34,342 nucleotides of DNA from an uncultured Lachnospiraceae bacterium (GCA_902785055.1 CACZXG010000016.1:1-34342), one strand, 5' to 3'; positions 20,459 through 29,323 are shown, counted from the stretch's first letter. The notes: a model not told the origin generated them from the sequence alone. A program made the numbers and translations.

Positions 20459-22330
20459 ATGAGAAAACTCGCGCTTTCCGACGAGGTGCTTCTGAGCGTT
20501 CAGAAGCCGGCGCGATACCTCGGAAACGAGGCCAATGCGGTCTACAAGGACCGCGGGAAGGTGGACATCCGGTTCGCGATGTGCTTCCCCGATGTCTACG
20601 AGGTGGGCATGTCCCATCTGGGAATTCAGATTTTATATGATATGTTTAATCGCAGAGAGGATACCTGGTGCGAGCGGGTATACTCTCCGTGGCTGGACCT
20701 TGACAAAATACTGCGGGACCGGAAGATCCCGCTTTTTGCTTTGGAATCTCAGGACCCGATTCGGGATTTTGACTTCCTGGGAATCACGCTGCAGTTTGAA
20801 CTCTGCTACACAAATGTGCTGCAGATCCTGGACCTGTCGGGAATCCCTCTGAGGGCTTCGGAACGCGATGAATCGTTCCCGATCGTGATCGGGGGCGGTC
20901 CCTGCTCTTATAATCCGGAGCCGATCGCGGAATTTTTCGACATGTTCTACATCGGCGAGGGAGAAGTTGTGTATGACCAGCTTCTGGACCTGTATAAAGC
21001 CATGAAAGCGGCGGGAAAGAGCCGCAGGGAGTTCCTGGTCGCTGCTGCTTCGCAGGTGCCGGGCATCTATGTGCCTTCGCTCTATGAGGTCACATATAAG
21101 GAAGACGGAACAATTGCGTCTTTCGCACCGACTGTTCCGGGCGTTCCCGCGCGGGTCGTAAAACAGACAGTGAGAGATCTGGACACGGCACCTTATCCGC
21201 TGCATCAGCTGGTGCCTTTCATTCAGATCACGCAGGACCGCGCTGTGGTGGAGATCCAGAGGGGCTGCATCCGCGGCTGCCGTTTCTGCCAGGCCGGCAT
21301 GATCTACAGGCCGAACCGGGAGAGAAGTTTCGAGCGGCTCTGCCGGTATACGGATGCGCTGATCGAGAACACAGGCTTTGATAATTTCACGCTCAGCTCG
21401 CTCAGCTCCAGCGACTATACCTGTATCAAGGAACTGGTGGAATATTTTGTCGACACATACGGACCGCGGGGGACATCGCTCCAGCTTCCTTCTCTTCGTG
21501 TCGATTCATTATCCCTTGATGTCATGACCAAGCTTCATGATGCCCGGAGGGGAAATCTGACTTTTGCCCCGGAGGCGGGCTCCCAGAGACTTCGTGACGT
21601 CATCAACAAGGGCCTTACGGAGGAGGAGATCCTTGACGGAGCGCGAGAGGCATTTCGCGGCGGCTGGAAGAAGGTAAAGCTCTATTTCATGCTGGGACTG
21701 CCCACGGAGACACCCGAGGACCGCTTCGCGATCGCGGATCTGGCCAACAAGATCGCAGTGGCTTATTTCCAGGAAGTCCCCAAGGAAAAGCGAAACGGAC
21801 GCTGCGATATCACAGTGAGCACGTCATTCTTTGTGCCCAAAGCATTCACACCGCTGCAATGGGCGCCTATGTACACCCCGTCAGAGTACTTGTCCTTTGC
21901 CTCAACGGTTTATGACGGCATCCAGTCCGTCCTGAACCGCCGGAGCATCTGGTACAAGTACCACGAGGCGGACGGAACTGTCCTTGAGGGATTTCTTGCG
22001 AGAGGCGACAGGCGCTGCGCGGAGGTGATCCTGGAAGCTTATCGTCTCGGCGCAATGTACGACGCCTGGATCGAGACCTGGGACTACTCCCGCTGGCTCA
22101 AGGCATGCGAGAACACCGGAGTCGACATGTCATTTTTCGCGCTCCGCGAGCGCTCTCTGGACGAGATCCTGCCCTGGGATTTCATAGACATCGGCGTGAC
22201 GAAGTCATTTCTTATGCGAGAGTGGAAAAGGGCCCAGGAAGCCGTGGTGACGCCCAACTGCCGGGAACAGTGCTCCGGTTGCGGGGCGGCGAGATTCGGA
22301 TGCGGGATTTGCAAGAGGGAATCTAAGTGA
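20459..22330 (+). CDS. B12-binding-type radical SAM protein (TIGR03960-like)
   Basis: 623 residues. The N-terminal part (about 17-200) resembles a cobalamin-binding Rossmann domain with GGGPCSYNPEPIAEFFD. The radical SAM core starts at about 255 and has the 4Fe-4S motif CIRGCRFC (C270, C274, C277). The C-terminus is cysteine rich (CREQCSGCGAARFGCGIC), possibly a second metal site. This family is conserved across Clostridia and nearly always pairs with the DUF2344 protein that follows. The pair is often encoded near ribonuclease G and L21/L27 ribosomal genes, which are absent here. The function is not established; a role in RNA modification has been suggested by context. AGGAGG precedes the ATG, and the stop overlaps the next start by GTGA. 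Confidence 0.93.
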   Translation: MRKLALSDEVLLSVQKPARYLGNEANAVYKDRGKVDIRFAMCFPDVYEVGMSHLGIQILYDMFNRREDTWCERVYSPWLDLDKILRDRKIPLFALESQDPIRDFDFLGITLQFELCYTNVLQILDLSGIPLRASERDESFPIVIGGGPCSYNPEPIAEFFDMFYIGEGEVVYDQLLDLYKAMKAAGKSRREFLVAAASQVPGIYVPSLYEVTYKEDGTIASFAPTVPGVPARVVKQTVRDLDTAPYPLHQLVPFIQITQDRAVVEIQRGCIRGCRFCQAGMIYRPNRERSFERLCRYTDALIENTGFDNFTLSSLSSSDYTCIKELVEYFVDTYGPRGTSLQLPSLRVDSLSLDVMTKLHDARRGNLTFAPEAGSQRLRDVINKGLTEEEILDGAREAFRGGWKKVKLYFMLGLPTETPEDRFAIADLANKIAVAYFQEVPKEKRNGRCDITVSTSFFVPKAFTPLQWAPMYTPSEYLSFASTVYDGIQSVLNRRSIWYKYHEADGTVLEGFLARGDRRCAEVILEAYRLGAMYDAWIETWDYSRWLKACENTGVDMSFFALRERSLDEILPWDFIDIGVTKSFLMREWKRAQEAVVTPNCREQCSGCGAARFGCGICKRESK

Positions 22331-23028
22331 GAGTCAGAGTAAAGTTTGCAAAATATGGCCCCATGAAGTTCATCGGGCATCTGGAATTGATGAGATATCT
22401 GCAGAGCGCCGTAAGGCGCACAGAAATTCCTGTCAAGTATGACGAGGGAATGCACCAGAGAATGGTCATGTCTTTTGCGATGCCTCTTGGGGTTGGGCCG
22501 ATCAGCAGCGCTGAGTATATGGATATCGAGCTGGAAGCGCCGATCTCGACAGAGAAGGCGATGCAGCAGCTTGGAGAGCATATGTGCGAGGGGCTGGATA
22601 TACTGGATTTCCGCGAAGTGGACGGCGGCAAGAGGATGAAGGCTATGACAATCGTAGCTGCCGCTGACTATGAAGTGTGGTTCAGAGAGGGATTCACGCC
22701 GGACTGGGACTGGAAAGCTGGATTGAAAGAATTCTGCAGCAGGGAGAGCATACCCTGGGTCAAGGAGACCAAGAAAGGCACCCGGGAAGTAGATATGAGA
22801 AGCTGGATCTACGACTGGGAGATCCGGGAAGATAAAGTTTACCTCCGCCTTTGCTGCAGTGTTGGAGACAATTTAAAACCGGAACAGCTCTTTGGAGAGA
22901 TGTTCCGGTCCTATGGTCATGAATTGCCGCCTTTTGCGCTGCAGGTGCACAGACTGGATCTGCTCACTGCGGACGAGGCGGGAGAAAATTATATTTCTTT
23001 GGGAGACCTCGGAAGTCGAATACCTTGA
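22327..23028 (+). CDS. DUF2344 protein, partner of the radical SAM enzyme
   Basis: 233 residues starting at GTG, which overlaps the radical SAM stop codon by four bases, so translation is coupled. The N-terminal MRVRVKFAKYGPMKFIGHLELMR and the FAMPLGVGPISSAEYMDIEL stretch identify the DUF2344 (TIGR03936-type) family, sometimes fused to the radical SAM protein in other species. The biochemical role is unknown; it is presumably a subunit or substrate-positioning partner. The end is odd: the terminal codons GENYISLGDLGSRIP plus stop are followed directly, in the same frame, by GNQYLGDLGSRIP plus a second stop (23029-23070), with synonymous codon differences. Confidence 0.92.
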   Translation: MRVRVKFAKYGPMKFIGHLELMRYLQSAVRRTEIPVKYDEGMHQRMVMSFAMPLGVGPISSAEYMDIELEAPISTEKAMQQLGEHMCEGLDILDFREVDGGKRMKAMTIVAAADYEVWFREGFTPDWDWKAGLKEFCSRESIPWVKETKKGTREVDMRSWIYDWEIREDKVYLRLCCSVGDNLKPEQLFGEMFRSYGHELPPFALQVHRLDLLTADEAGENYISLGDLGSRIP

Positions 23029-23070
23029 GGTAATCAGTACTTAGGAGACCTCGGAAGCAGGATCCCGTAA
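22981..23070 (+). repeat. Repeat of the DUF2344 C-terminus across its stop codon
   Basis: Copy 1 (22981-23028) encodes GENYISLGDLGSRIP and TGA; copy 2 (23029-23070) encodes GNQYLGDLGSRIP and TAA in the same frame. Over the shared ten codons only GGAGACCTCGGAAG is identical. The seven base changes are all synonymous (TTG/TTA, AGT/AGC, CGA/AGG, ATA/ATC, CCT/CCG, TGA/TAA). Confidence 0.85.
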
Positions 23071-23081
23071 TAGTAAGCTTA

Positions 23082-24536
23082 TCATTCCTCGGAAGCTTCT
23101 TGCTCCCGAGTTCCTTGTGCCTGAGTCCCTCGCTCCTCAGTGCTCGCCTTCATCACTGCCAGCGGCGTTACTACCTGCTCGTAGATCTTTTTGAAGAAGA
23201 TGAAGGAGAGGACTACGGAGACGCCTTCGGCGATGGGGAAAGCCCACCAGACATTGGTGACTTCGCCGGTCTTGGACAGGAGCCATGCAACCGGCAGCAG
23301 GACGACCAGCTGTCTGCCCAGGGAGATGATCAGGGAGTAGATACTCCGGGAAAATGCCTGGAAGATGGAACCCGAGATGATGCCGATGGCTGCCAACGGG
23401 AAGCACAGGCTGATGATCCGCTGAGCGGGGATACCGATCTGAAGCATTGCTTCGTCGGCGTTGAAAAAGCTCAGGAGTACATCCGGGAACAGATTCATGA
23501 TCGCTGTTCCGCAGAGCATGATCACAACGGCGACGCCGAAGGAGAACTTCAGGGCTTCGTCGATGCGCTCTTTCTGTCTGGCACCGTAGTTGTAGGCCAG
23601 AACAGGGATCAGTCCGTTGTTGAGGCCGAAGACCGGCATGAAGAAAAAGCTCTGGAGCTTGAAGTAAACGCCGAAGACAGCAGTGGCTGTCGTGGAGAAA
23701 GCTGTCAGGATCATGTTCATGCCGTAGGTCATGACAGAGCCGATGGACATCATGAGGATGGACGGAACACCGACGACGTAGATACGGCCGATCGTGTCAC
23801 CGTCGGGACGAAGGATCCCGCGCCAGCTCAGGCGGATGTCGGGGTTGAACTTCAGGTTCATGATAAGGCCGAGGATGGCGGCTATGCTTTGGCCCAGAAC
23901 GGTGGCGTAAGCGGCGCCCGCGACGCCGAATCTCGGGCATCCGAACAGACCGAAGATCATGATCGGGTCGAAGATGATGTTAATGACAGCGCCGGTGGTC
24001 TGGCTGATCATGCTCAGCTGTGTGCGTCCGGTGGACTGCAGCATTCGCTCAAAGGTCATCTGGAAGAAGAGTCCGATGGAGAAGCCGGTTACCGTGGAAA
24101 GGTAAGCGTGGCCGTCTCTAATGATCTCAGCTGCTGCGGAGTTTGAACTGCTTCCAAGCTGTACTGCGATTGCCCAGTGGGACAGAAACAGCGAGAAGAG
24201 CAGAAATGCTATATAGCTGCAGAATGTCAGGAAAATGCCGGTGTTGGCGGCTCGGTCTGCTTTGTCAAAGCGCTTCTCGCCAAGAGAGCGGGAGAGCAGG
24301 GCGTTCATTCCGACGCCGGTACCTGAGCCGACAGCGATCATCAGATTCTGCAGCGGAAATGCGTAAGTTACGGCGGAGAGCGCGTTCTCTCCGAGCCGTG
24401 CGACGAAGATGCTGTCCACTACGTTGTAGAGGGCCTGCACCAGCATGGAGATCATCATGGGAAGTGCCATGCTGATGATCAGCTTTTTGACGGGCATGAC
24501 GCCCATTTTGTTTTCTTTGATAGTGTTCGATGCCAA
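23082..24536 (-). CDS. MATE-family efflux transporter
   Basis: 484 residues, about 12 hydrophobic segments, typical MATE (PF01554) length. Recognisable parts are LIISMALPMMISMLVQALYNVVDSIFVARLGENALSAVTYAFPLQNL near the N-terminus, GTGVGMNALLSRSLGEK, and the internal second half with VVGVPSILMMSIGSVMTYGMN and GLNNGLIPVLAYNYGARQ. MATE proteins export cationic drugs or metabolites in exchange for sodium or protons; the substrate here cannot be read. The C-terminal 25 residues are hydrophilic and Glu/Gln/Thr rich. It is convergent with the DUF2344 gene, with 53 bases between and no obvious terminator. Confidence 0.95.
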   Translation of the reverse strand: MASNTIKENKMGVMPVKKLIISMALPMMISMLVQALYNVVDSIFVARLGENALSAVTYAFPLQNLMIAVGSGTGVGMNALLSRSLGEKRFDKADRAANTGIFLTFCSYIAFLLFSLFLSHWAIAVQLGSSSNSAAAEIIRDGHAYLSTVTGFSIGLFFQMTFERMLQSTGRTQLSMISQTTGAVINIIFDPIMIFGLFGCPRFGVAGAAYATVLGQSIAAILGLIMNLKFNPDIRLSWRGILRPDGDTIGRIYVVGVPSILMMSIGSVMTYGMNMILTAFSTTATAVFGVYFKLQSFFFMPVFGLNNGLIPVLAYNYGARQKERIDEALKFSFGVAVVIMLCGTAIMNLFPDVLLSFFNADEAMLQIGIPAQRIISLCFPLAAIGIISGSIFQAFSRSIYSLIISLGRQLVVLLPVAWLLSKTGEVTNVWWAFPIAEGVSVVLSFIFFKKIYEQVVTPLAVMKASTEERGTQAQGTREQEASEE

Positions 24537-24584
24537 GGGTGTTTCTCCTTAAAATTTCAGTCTTAACTCATTAAATCACGTGGC

Positions 24585-24593
24585 ATTATAGCA
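24585..24593 (-). promoter_or_regulatory. Extended -10 promoter of the MATE gene
   Basis: On the minus strand TGC-TATAAT, an extended -10 with a perfect hexamer, about 50 bases before the start. No good -35 is seen. Confidence 0.55.
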
Positions 24594-24677
24594 CAGAAAA
24601 AGCGAAGAACGCTACTTCATAATTGCACTTTATAGCGGACTAATTGAGAAGTTTTTGCTTAAACGGGGAGATCTGCC

Positions 24678-25322
24678 ATGGACAGAGAAATCTATGCGCT
24701 GAAAGTGTATTCCACAAGAATGGAATACGATTCCTTCCAGCTGGAGCTGACGCCGAAGGAAAACGAAGAAGCCAACGATTATTACGGGATGAATTACAAT
24801 GTCACGGTGTGGTGCCGCGGGCAGATGTGCGCCAAACTTTGGGGCAAGCTCTACGATGAGAATCTGGTGTACTCCTGCGGTATGGACATTCTAAACGCCG
24901 CGGATCCCTTCGGACGCGAGGAAGTGGCACTCGCGGAAGCTTTCAACGGATGCCGGGAACTCTGCGTCCGTGAGCAGATATGGCAAAATATCCAGGGCTT
25001 CTCCGGTTACATTCAGGGGCTGTTTGTGATACCTCAGTACAGGAGACGGGGGATCGCGAGCTATCTTTTGACTCATCTGGAAAAGATCCTGCGTCATGCG
25101 ATGAATATCCGGATCCGGGCGGTGGGAATCTCGCCGAAGCCGGTGGCGGAATTGGATGGAGACGTGGTGGAAGACATGGTTCTTCTTGCTGCCAACAGGG
25201 TGCTTCTGGAGAAGTGCGGCTATCACGAGATCATGGATCTGTCCCTGAATGGGATGATGTACGGAGATTACGAGGAGGAAGCTTCGGGGACCGGTTACTA
25301 TGTGCGGGTGTATCCGGTGTGA
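24678..25322 (+). CDS. GNAT-family N-acetyltransferase
   Basis: 214 residues. The acetyl-CoA binding motif is clear: IQGLFVIPQYRRRGIASYLLTHLEKIL, with the RRRGIA loop at 122-127. The following segment (IRAVGISPKPVAELDG...LLEKCGYHEI) fits the end of a GNAT fold. The first 100 residues are less typical and may define the substrate, which is unknown. GGGGAG lies eight bases before the ATG. It is divergent from the MATE gene and convergent with the rhodanese gene. Confidence 0.85.
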   Translation: MDREIYALKVYSTRMEYDSFQLELTPKENEEANDYYGMNYNVTVWCRGQMCAKLWGKLYDENLVYSCGMDILNAADPFGREEVALAEAFNGCRELCVREQIWQNIQGFSGYIQGLFVIPQYRRRGIASYLLTHLEKILRHAMNIRIRAVGISPKPVAELDGDVVEDMVLLAANRVLLEKCGYHEIMDLSLNGMMYGDYEEEASGTGYYVRVYPV

Positions 25323-25346
25323 GATGTGATTTGGAGATTGAACGGA

Positions 25347-25383
25347 TAAAAAAGAAAGCTGATGCGTCACTGCACCAGCTTTC
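25347..25383 (-). terminator. Terminator overlapping the end of the rhodanese gene
   Basis: On the minus strand GAAAGCTG (25376-25383) pairs with CAGCTTTC (25354-25361), followed by TTTTTTAT. The left arm is made of the last codons of the gene and the loop contains its stop codon, so translation near the stop would compete with hairpin formation. Confidence 0.85.
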
Positions 25384-25690
25384 CTTTGAAGCGATTTACA
25401 CCGCCGATATTCGTCACGCTCTTGTAGCCCATCTCCCGGATCATGGAGACGGCCTGGCCTGAGCGGGCTCCGCTCTGGCAGTAGACGTAGACCGGAGCAG
25501 TGATGTCCCGGACGTGATTGACAATAAAATGAATACTGTTGAGGGGCACGTTGACAGCACCCTCGATGTGGCCGGCTTCGTATTCGGGGCCGGTCCTTAC
25601 GTCTATGAGAAAGGCGCCGGGAGTCGCCTGAAACTGCTCGACGGCGATATTGATGTCGGTTCTGTTAAACAATTTATCCAAAAAGCCCAT
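25367..25690 (-). CDS. Single-domain rhodanese-like sulfurtransferase
   Basis: 107 residues, the size of GlpE/PspE-type rhodaneses (PF00581). It has FLIDVRTGPEYEAGHIEGAVNVPL and the active-site loop YCQSGARSGQA with catalytic C71, ending with GYKSVTNIGGVNRFKGKL. Such proteins carry sulfane sulfur as a cysteine persulfide in the cytoplasm; the acceptor here is unknown. AAAGGA precedes the ATG. It has its own promoter and a terminator formed by its final codons. Confidence 0.94.
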   Translation of the reverse strand: MGFLDKLFNRTDINIAVEQFQATPGAFLIDVRTGPEYEAGHIEGAVNVPLNSIHFIVNHVRDITAPVYVYCQSGARSGQAVSMIREMGYKSVTNIGGVNRFKGKLVQ

Positions 25691-25725
25691 TTTGCGTATT
25701 CCTTTCCAAAACCATGTTTCATGTC

Positions 25726-25753
25726 AGTATAACACAAACCGCAGTTGTGTTAA
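25726..25753 (-). promoter_or_regulatory. Rhodanese gene promoter
   Basis: On the minus strand TTAACA (25748-25753), 16-bp spacer, TATACT (25726-25731), with a TG extension before the -10. Confidence 0.7.
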
Positions 25754-25756
25754 AAT
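25748..25756 (+). promoter_or_regulatory. Possible extended -10 for the hydrolase/protease genes
   Basis: TGT-TAAAAT on the + strand overlaps the -35 of the opposing rhodanese promoter. No good -35 is seen. If real, the two promoters exclude each other. Confidence 0.4.
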
Positions 25757-25804
25757 AATAAGCATATTTATCTGAATATCATTTTTTTTGCGAGGACCAA
25801 CACT

Positions 25805-26650
25805 ATGATTCACAAGATCATCAAAGAAGAGATCCGGGTTCCGGGGACACTGGATGACACTTATCTGGAGACATATCTTCTGAGCGTCACAGACAAGTTT
25901 ACGGTGCAGGAGAGACCGCTTATACTGGTCTGTCCGGGCGGCGGCTACAATCACACTTCGGACAGAGAGGCGGAGATAGTGGCGATGCAGTTTAACGCCA
26001 TGGGCTATCACACAGCGGTTCTCCGCTATTCCTGCGCGCCGGCATTGTTCCCGACAGCGCTTTTAGAACTGACTAAAGCAATGGCTTTTTTAAGAGAACA
26101 TGCGGGAGAGTATTGCATCGATCCGAACAGGATCGCGGTCCTTGGCTTTTCGGCGGGAGGGCATCTGGCAGCATCTTTGGCAGTATTTTGGAATACAGAA
26201 TGGTTTGCGCAGATCCGAAAGGAGAACGGCGTGAATCTCACGGCGGAGCAGATAAGGCCCGATGGCCTGATCCTGGCCTATCCGGTTATCACTTCAGGGG
26301 AATTTGCCCATCGGGGCTCCTTCGACGATCTGCTGGGAGAGGCGCGGTGCAGGGATCCTTTCTGGCTTACCAGAATGTCTTTGGAGAAACAGGATCTGAA
26401 GGATGTTCCGCCTGTTTTCATGTGGCACACCTCCTATGACGGCACTGTGCCGCTGGAAAATTCGCTGTGTTTTGCCACGGCGCTCATAAACGCGAAAAAG
26501 CCTTTGGAATATCACATTTTCCCCGGAGATGTGCACGGCATGAGCCTGGCCGACTGGAGGACGAGATCCGAGGAGCGCGTGGAGGATACGCCCGCCACGG
26601 CATGGATCGGTCTGGCCCACACCTGGCTGGAAAACTGGAAGAAACACTGA
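25805..26650 (+). CDS. Alpha/beta hydrolase, esterase/lipase type
   Basis: 281 residues with the complete catalytic triad of the BD-FAE/HSL-like esterase group: nucleophile S116 in GFSAGGH, D212 in HTSYDGTVP, H244 in GDVHGMS. PGGGY near residue 46 is the oxyanion-hole equivalent of the HGG motif. Relatives include acetyl-xylan esterases and small-molecule esterases; there is no signal peptide, so the enzyme is cytoplasmic and probably removes acetyl groups from imported sugars or similar esters. A GAGGA site precedes the ATG. The protease gene starts 63 bases after its stop, so an operon is possible. Confidence 0.93.
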   Translation: MIHKIIKEEIRVPGTLDDTYLETYLLSVTDKFTVQERPLILVCPGGGYNHTSDREAEIVAMQFNAMGYHTAVLRYSCAPALFPTALLELTKAMAFLREHAGEYCIDPNRIAVLGFSAGGHLAASLAVFWNTEWFAQIRKENGVNLTAEQIRPDGLILAYPVITSGEFAHRGSFDDLLGEARCRDPFWLTRMSLEKQDLKDVPPVFMWHTSYDGTVPLENSLCFATALINAKKPLEYHIFPGDVHGMSLADWRTRSEERVEDTPATAWIGLAHTWLENWKKH

Positions 26651-26713
26651 CAAAGCGCCCGGCCAAAGAGCCGGAAGGAACACTGCTATCGCACAGGAGA
26701 CAGGAGGCAGCAA

Positions 26714-29323
26714 ATGATCCCCTTTTATTTTACCGGTTCCATACTCATTATGCTCATAATCTGGGCGGGCTATGTCCTCATCTATTCCGGGATCATCCGC
26801 AAGATGGGAGCGGAGCCGGGCTTTGGCCTTGTGCCGCTGGCGGCGGAATGGAGGATGTCCAAGGTCCTTTTCGCCAGCATGCGGTCCTTTTATCAGCCGG
26901 TCCTCTCTTCGATCGTATTTCTGGCCGCCTCGCGCTACGTGGGTGCACAGTCCATATTCAGCATTATTTTCTGGATGGCAGGTCTTCTGGTGTACAGTGT
27001 CTTCCTCATGCGGCTCAGCTGGAGGATCAGCCAGGCCTTTAACATGGGCATACTCTTCGGGATCCTGACCATATTTTTCCCGGTCCCCTGTCTGCTCTAT
27101 CTGGGCTACGGCAGGGCGCAGTTTACGGCGCCCAGTTTCCAGATCAGGCAGTGGCCCAAGATCGTGCAGATCCTCTTAAACGGCACGGTTTTCCTGTTTT
27201 CGGCGGCGGAGTTCCTGGTGCTGGTATTTGTCGTCGGCCTGTTGTCGATCAGGGAGAATACGCCCAGACCCGTTGTGGAATATCTGATCAAAGACAACAA
27301 TGAGAAAATCGGCAATGTGACGCAGCAGGGAGATGTGGTGCGCCGTGCGGATATGATGGACGCGGCGGCGATCGAGACGGCACAGTCGCAGCGCTCCAGG
27401 GACTATTTCTATCCCGATCACTCCGCGGACAAAAATGTGGTCGTCATGGAGTATGTGATCGCCACGGACCTGGAGTCCAGGAGGGGCCTTGCCTCGGTCA
27501 ATATTGAACAGATTCGGAAAGCCTCGAAGGAGGGAGAGAACATGACCGTCGTCCTGCAGGTCGGAGCGGCGGAGCGCCTGTACACGGACGGCATGGAAGA
27601 CGGCTCTTACGCCCGCTACGCGGTGCAGGACGGCAAAATAGAGAAGGTCCGGGATCTGGATCCCTCCCTGTGCATGGCGGAAAAGGAGTCTCTTGCGGAC
27701 TTCATCCGATGGACAAAGGAGAACTATCCCGCAGACCGCTACATGCTTGTCTTCTGGGATCACGGCGGAGGACTCACGTACGGCTACGGCTCGGAGCAGC
27801 TTAACAAAAGGGAGGACAACGACGATTCCATGCCCACCAGCGAAATTGCAAAGGCCATTGAGGAAGCCGGCGTGCAGTTCGACCTGATCGGTTTTGACAC
27901 CTGCCTGATGCAGGATTTTGACCTGGCCTACAGCCTTGAGCCCTATGCGGACTATTTCCTCGCTTCCGAGGAATCGGAAAGCGGATTCGGGTGGAATTAC
28001 ACCCTCGGCTTCTCGGAGCTGGCCAAAAATCCCGGTATTTCCACAGAGGATTTCGGCACCAGCATGGTCGCCAGCTTTGATCCCTACAACACCGCATCCA
28101 AAGATGGCGAAACGGACACGCAGTCCACGCTGTCCCTCCTGGATATGACTTATGTAAAGCCCGCGCACGAGAAGCTGGATCAGCTCTTCGCGGAGGAGAA
28201 GAGGGCAATTGAGGAGAGTTCCGACAATTATGCCAACATCTCGATCGCCGCTTCCGGCGCTTACACCTTTATGGGCAGAACGCAGATCGATCTGGTGGAT
28301 TACCTGACAAGACTTCAGGGACTTGACTATGAAAACAATATTTTGACTGATACGCAGTACAAGGAACTGAGCGACGCGATCAAGGCCTGCGTGGTGGTTC
28401 GAAACGCCAATTCGGGCACGGGCGTAAACGGCGTGGCTTTCTGCTTCCCCGTCAAGGACCTTAGCAGCTATTCACCGACCTACACACAGCTGGACGCGAT
28501 GGGACTTGAGGCCGAGAGAGCCATGTGCAACGACTATTTCAGCATTATGGCCAGCCAGCAGACCAAAGCCCTGAGCAGCAATTCCTTCCTGAGCTCGATT
28601 GCGGTCGACTACACCAAGGAGCCCTGGTATGTGAAGGGCTTTGAGGACTATGACACGGCAGAGGCCTTCATCGACATTCCCCTTAAGGACACGGGAGCCG
28701 GCTATCAGATCGAGCTTCCGGACAAGGCCTGGAAGAACATCGTGGACTGCCAGGTGGCGGTCTACATGCATACGCAGCAGGGGCGCATGTATCTGGGAAG
28801 CGACCACATCGGTGCGCTGGACGCAAACGGCAACCCCATGGTGGCCCTGGAGAATTCCTGGCCTCACATCGGCGGCGCGCTGATCTGCTATAACGCGGAC
28901 CAGGCAAGAGAGACGGAGGAAGGAACGGTATTTTCCGGTACCACAAGGGCGCTCCTCAACGGCAATACGCAGATCGAGCTTCTGATCGAGTGCGATCCCG
29001 TCAAGGAAGGATCCGACCAGCCCATGGAGGCCCATATTCTGGGCTATCAGCTGGTCAACGACCCCCTTCCCTTTATGGAGAAGGGCCTGCTGACCCTGGA
29101 GGCCGGCGATACCCTGCAATTCCTCTTTGACTACTATGACAATGAAGGCAAGTATGTGATGACCGGCACCAATGGCAAAAAAGTGAGAGTTTTAAGGGAA
29201 AACGAACTGGAGGTGAAGGACGAGCCCTTCGGCGAGTGCGATCTGGAGTTTAGCGGAAGACTGACGGATATCTATCAGAGAACCTTCCTGACAGAAATGC
29301 TGGAAACGCACGTGGAGAAGTGA
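26714..29323 (+). CDS. Membrane-anchored clostripain-family (C11) cysteine peptidase
   Basis: 869 residues, AGGAGG before the ATG. The first 180 residues form a membrane domain with about five or six hydrophobic segments and resemble the DUF5684-type domain (SGIIRKMGAEPGFGLVPLAAEWRM). The peptidase part (about 245-615) has the clostripain/caspase-like dyad: H350 in MLVFWDHGGG and C397 in IGFDTCLMQDFDLAYSL, followed by ADYFLASEESESGFGWNY. A C-terminal region of about 250 residues contains beta-rich sequence (YLGSDHIGALD..G, GTTRALLNGNTQIELLI). C11 peptidases usually cut after arginine or lysine and are calcium dependent. The fusion suggests a protease displayed at the cell surface. An IS66 element sits just after the stop codon, between the gene and its terminator. 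Confidence 0.92.
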   Translation: MIPFYFTGSILIMLIIWAGYVLIYSGIIRKMGAEPGFGLVPLAAEWRMSKVLFASMRSFYQPVLSSIVFLAASRYVGAQSIFSIIFWMAGLLVYSVFLMRLSWRISQAFNMGILFGILTIFFPVPCLLYLGYGRAQFTAPSFQIRQWPKIVQILLNGTVFLFSAAEFLVLVFVVGLLSIRENTPRPVVEYLIKDNNEKIGNVTQQGDVVRRADMMDAAAIETAQSQRSRDYFYPDHSADKNVVVMEYVIATDLESRRGLASVNIEQIRKASKEGENMTVVLQVGAAERLYTDGMEDGSYARYAVQDGKIEKVRDLDPSLCMAEKESLADFIRWTKENYPADRYMLVFWDHGGGLTYGYGSEQLNKREDNDDSMPTSEIAKAIEEAGVQFDLIGFDTCLMQDFDLAYSLEPYADYFLASEESESGFGWNYTLGFSELAKNPGISTEDFGTSMVASFDPYNTASKDGETDTQSTLSLLDMTYVKPAHEKLDQLFAEEKRAIEESSDNYANISIAASGAYTFMGRTQIDLVDYLTRLQGLDYENNILTDTQYKELSDAIKACVVVRNANSGTGVNGVAFCFPVKDLSSYSPTYTQLDAMGLEAERAMCNDYFSIMASQQTKALSSNSFLSSIAVDYTKEPWYVKGFEDYDTAEAFIDIPLKDTGAGYQIELPDKAWKNIVDCQVAVYMHTQQGRMYLGSDHIGALDANGNPMVALENSWPHIGGALICYNADQARETEEGTVFSGTTRALLNGNTQIELLIECDPVKEGSDQPMEAHILGYQLVNDPLPFMEKGLLTLEAGDTLQFLFDYYDNEGKYVMTGTNGKKVRVLRENELEVKDEPFGECDLEFSGRLTDIYQRTFLTEMLETHVEK

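Noticed and set aside
23071-23100. Third copy of the CCTCGGAAGC string as part of the tail repeat
   Set aside because: Only about ten bases match, in a different frame and inside the end of the MATE gene, so chance is likely.
23100-24146. A 348-codon + strand frame opposite the MATE gene
   Set aside because: Charged, low-complexity translation without domain; the minus strand encodes an unmistakable MATE transporter.
27176-28168. A 330-codon antisense frame inside the protease gene
   Set aside because: It covers the catalytic region of the clostripain-type gene, with no start signal or domain of its own.
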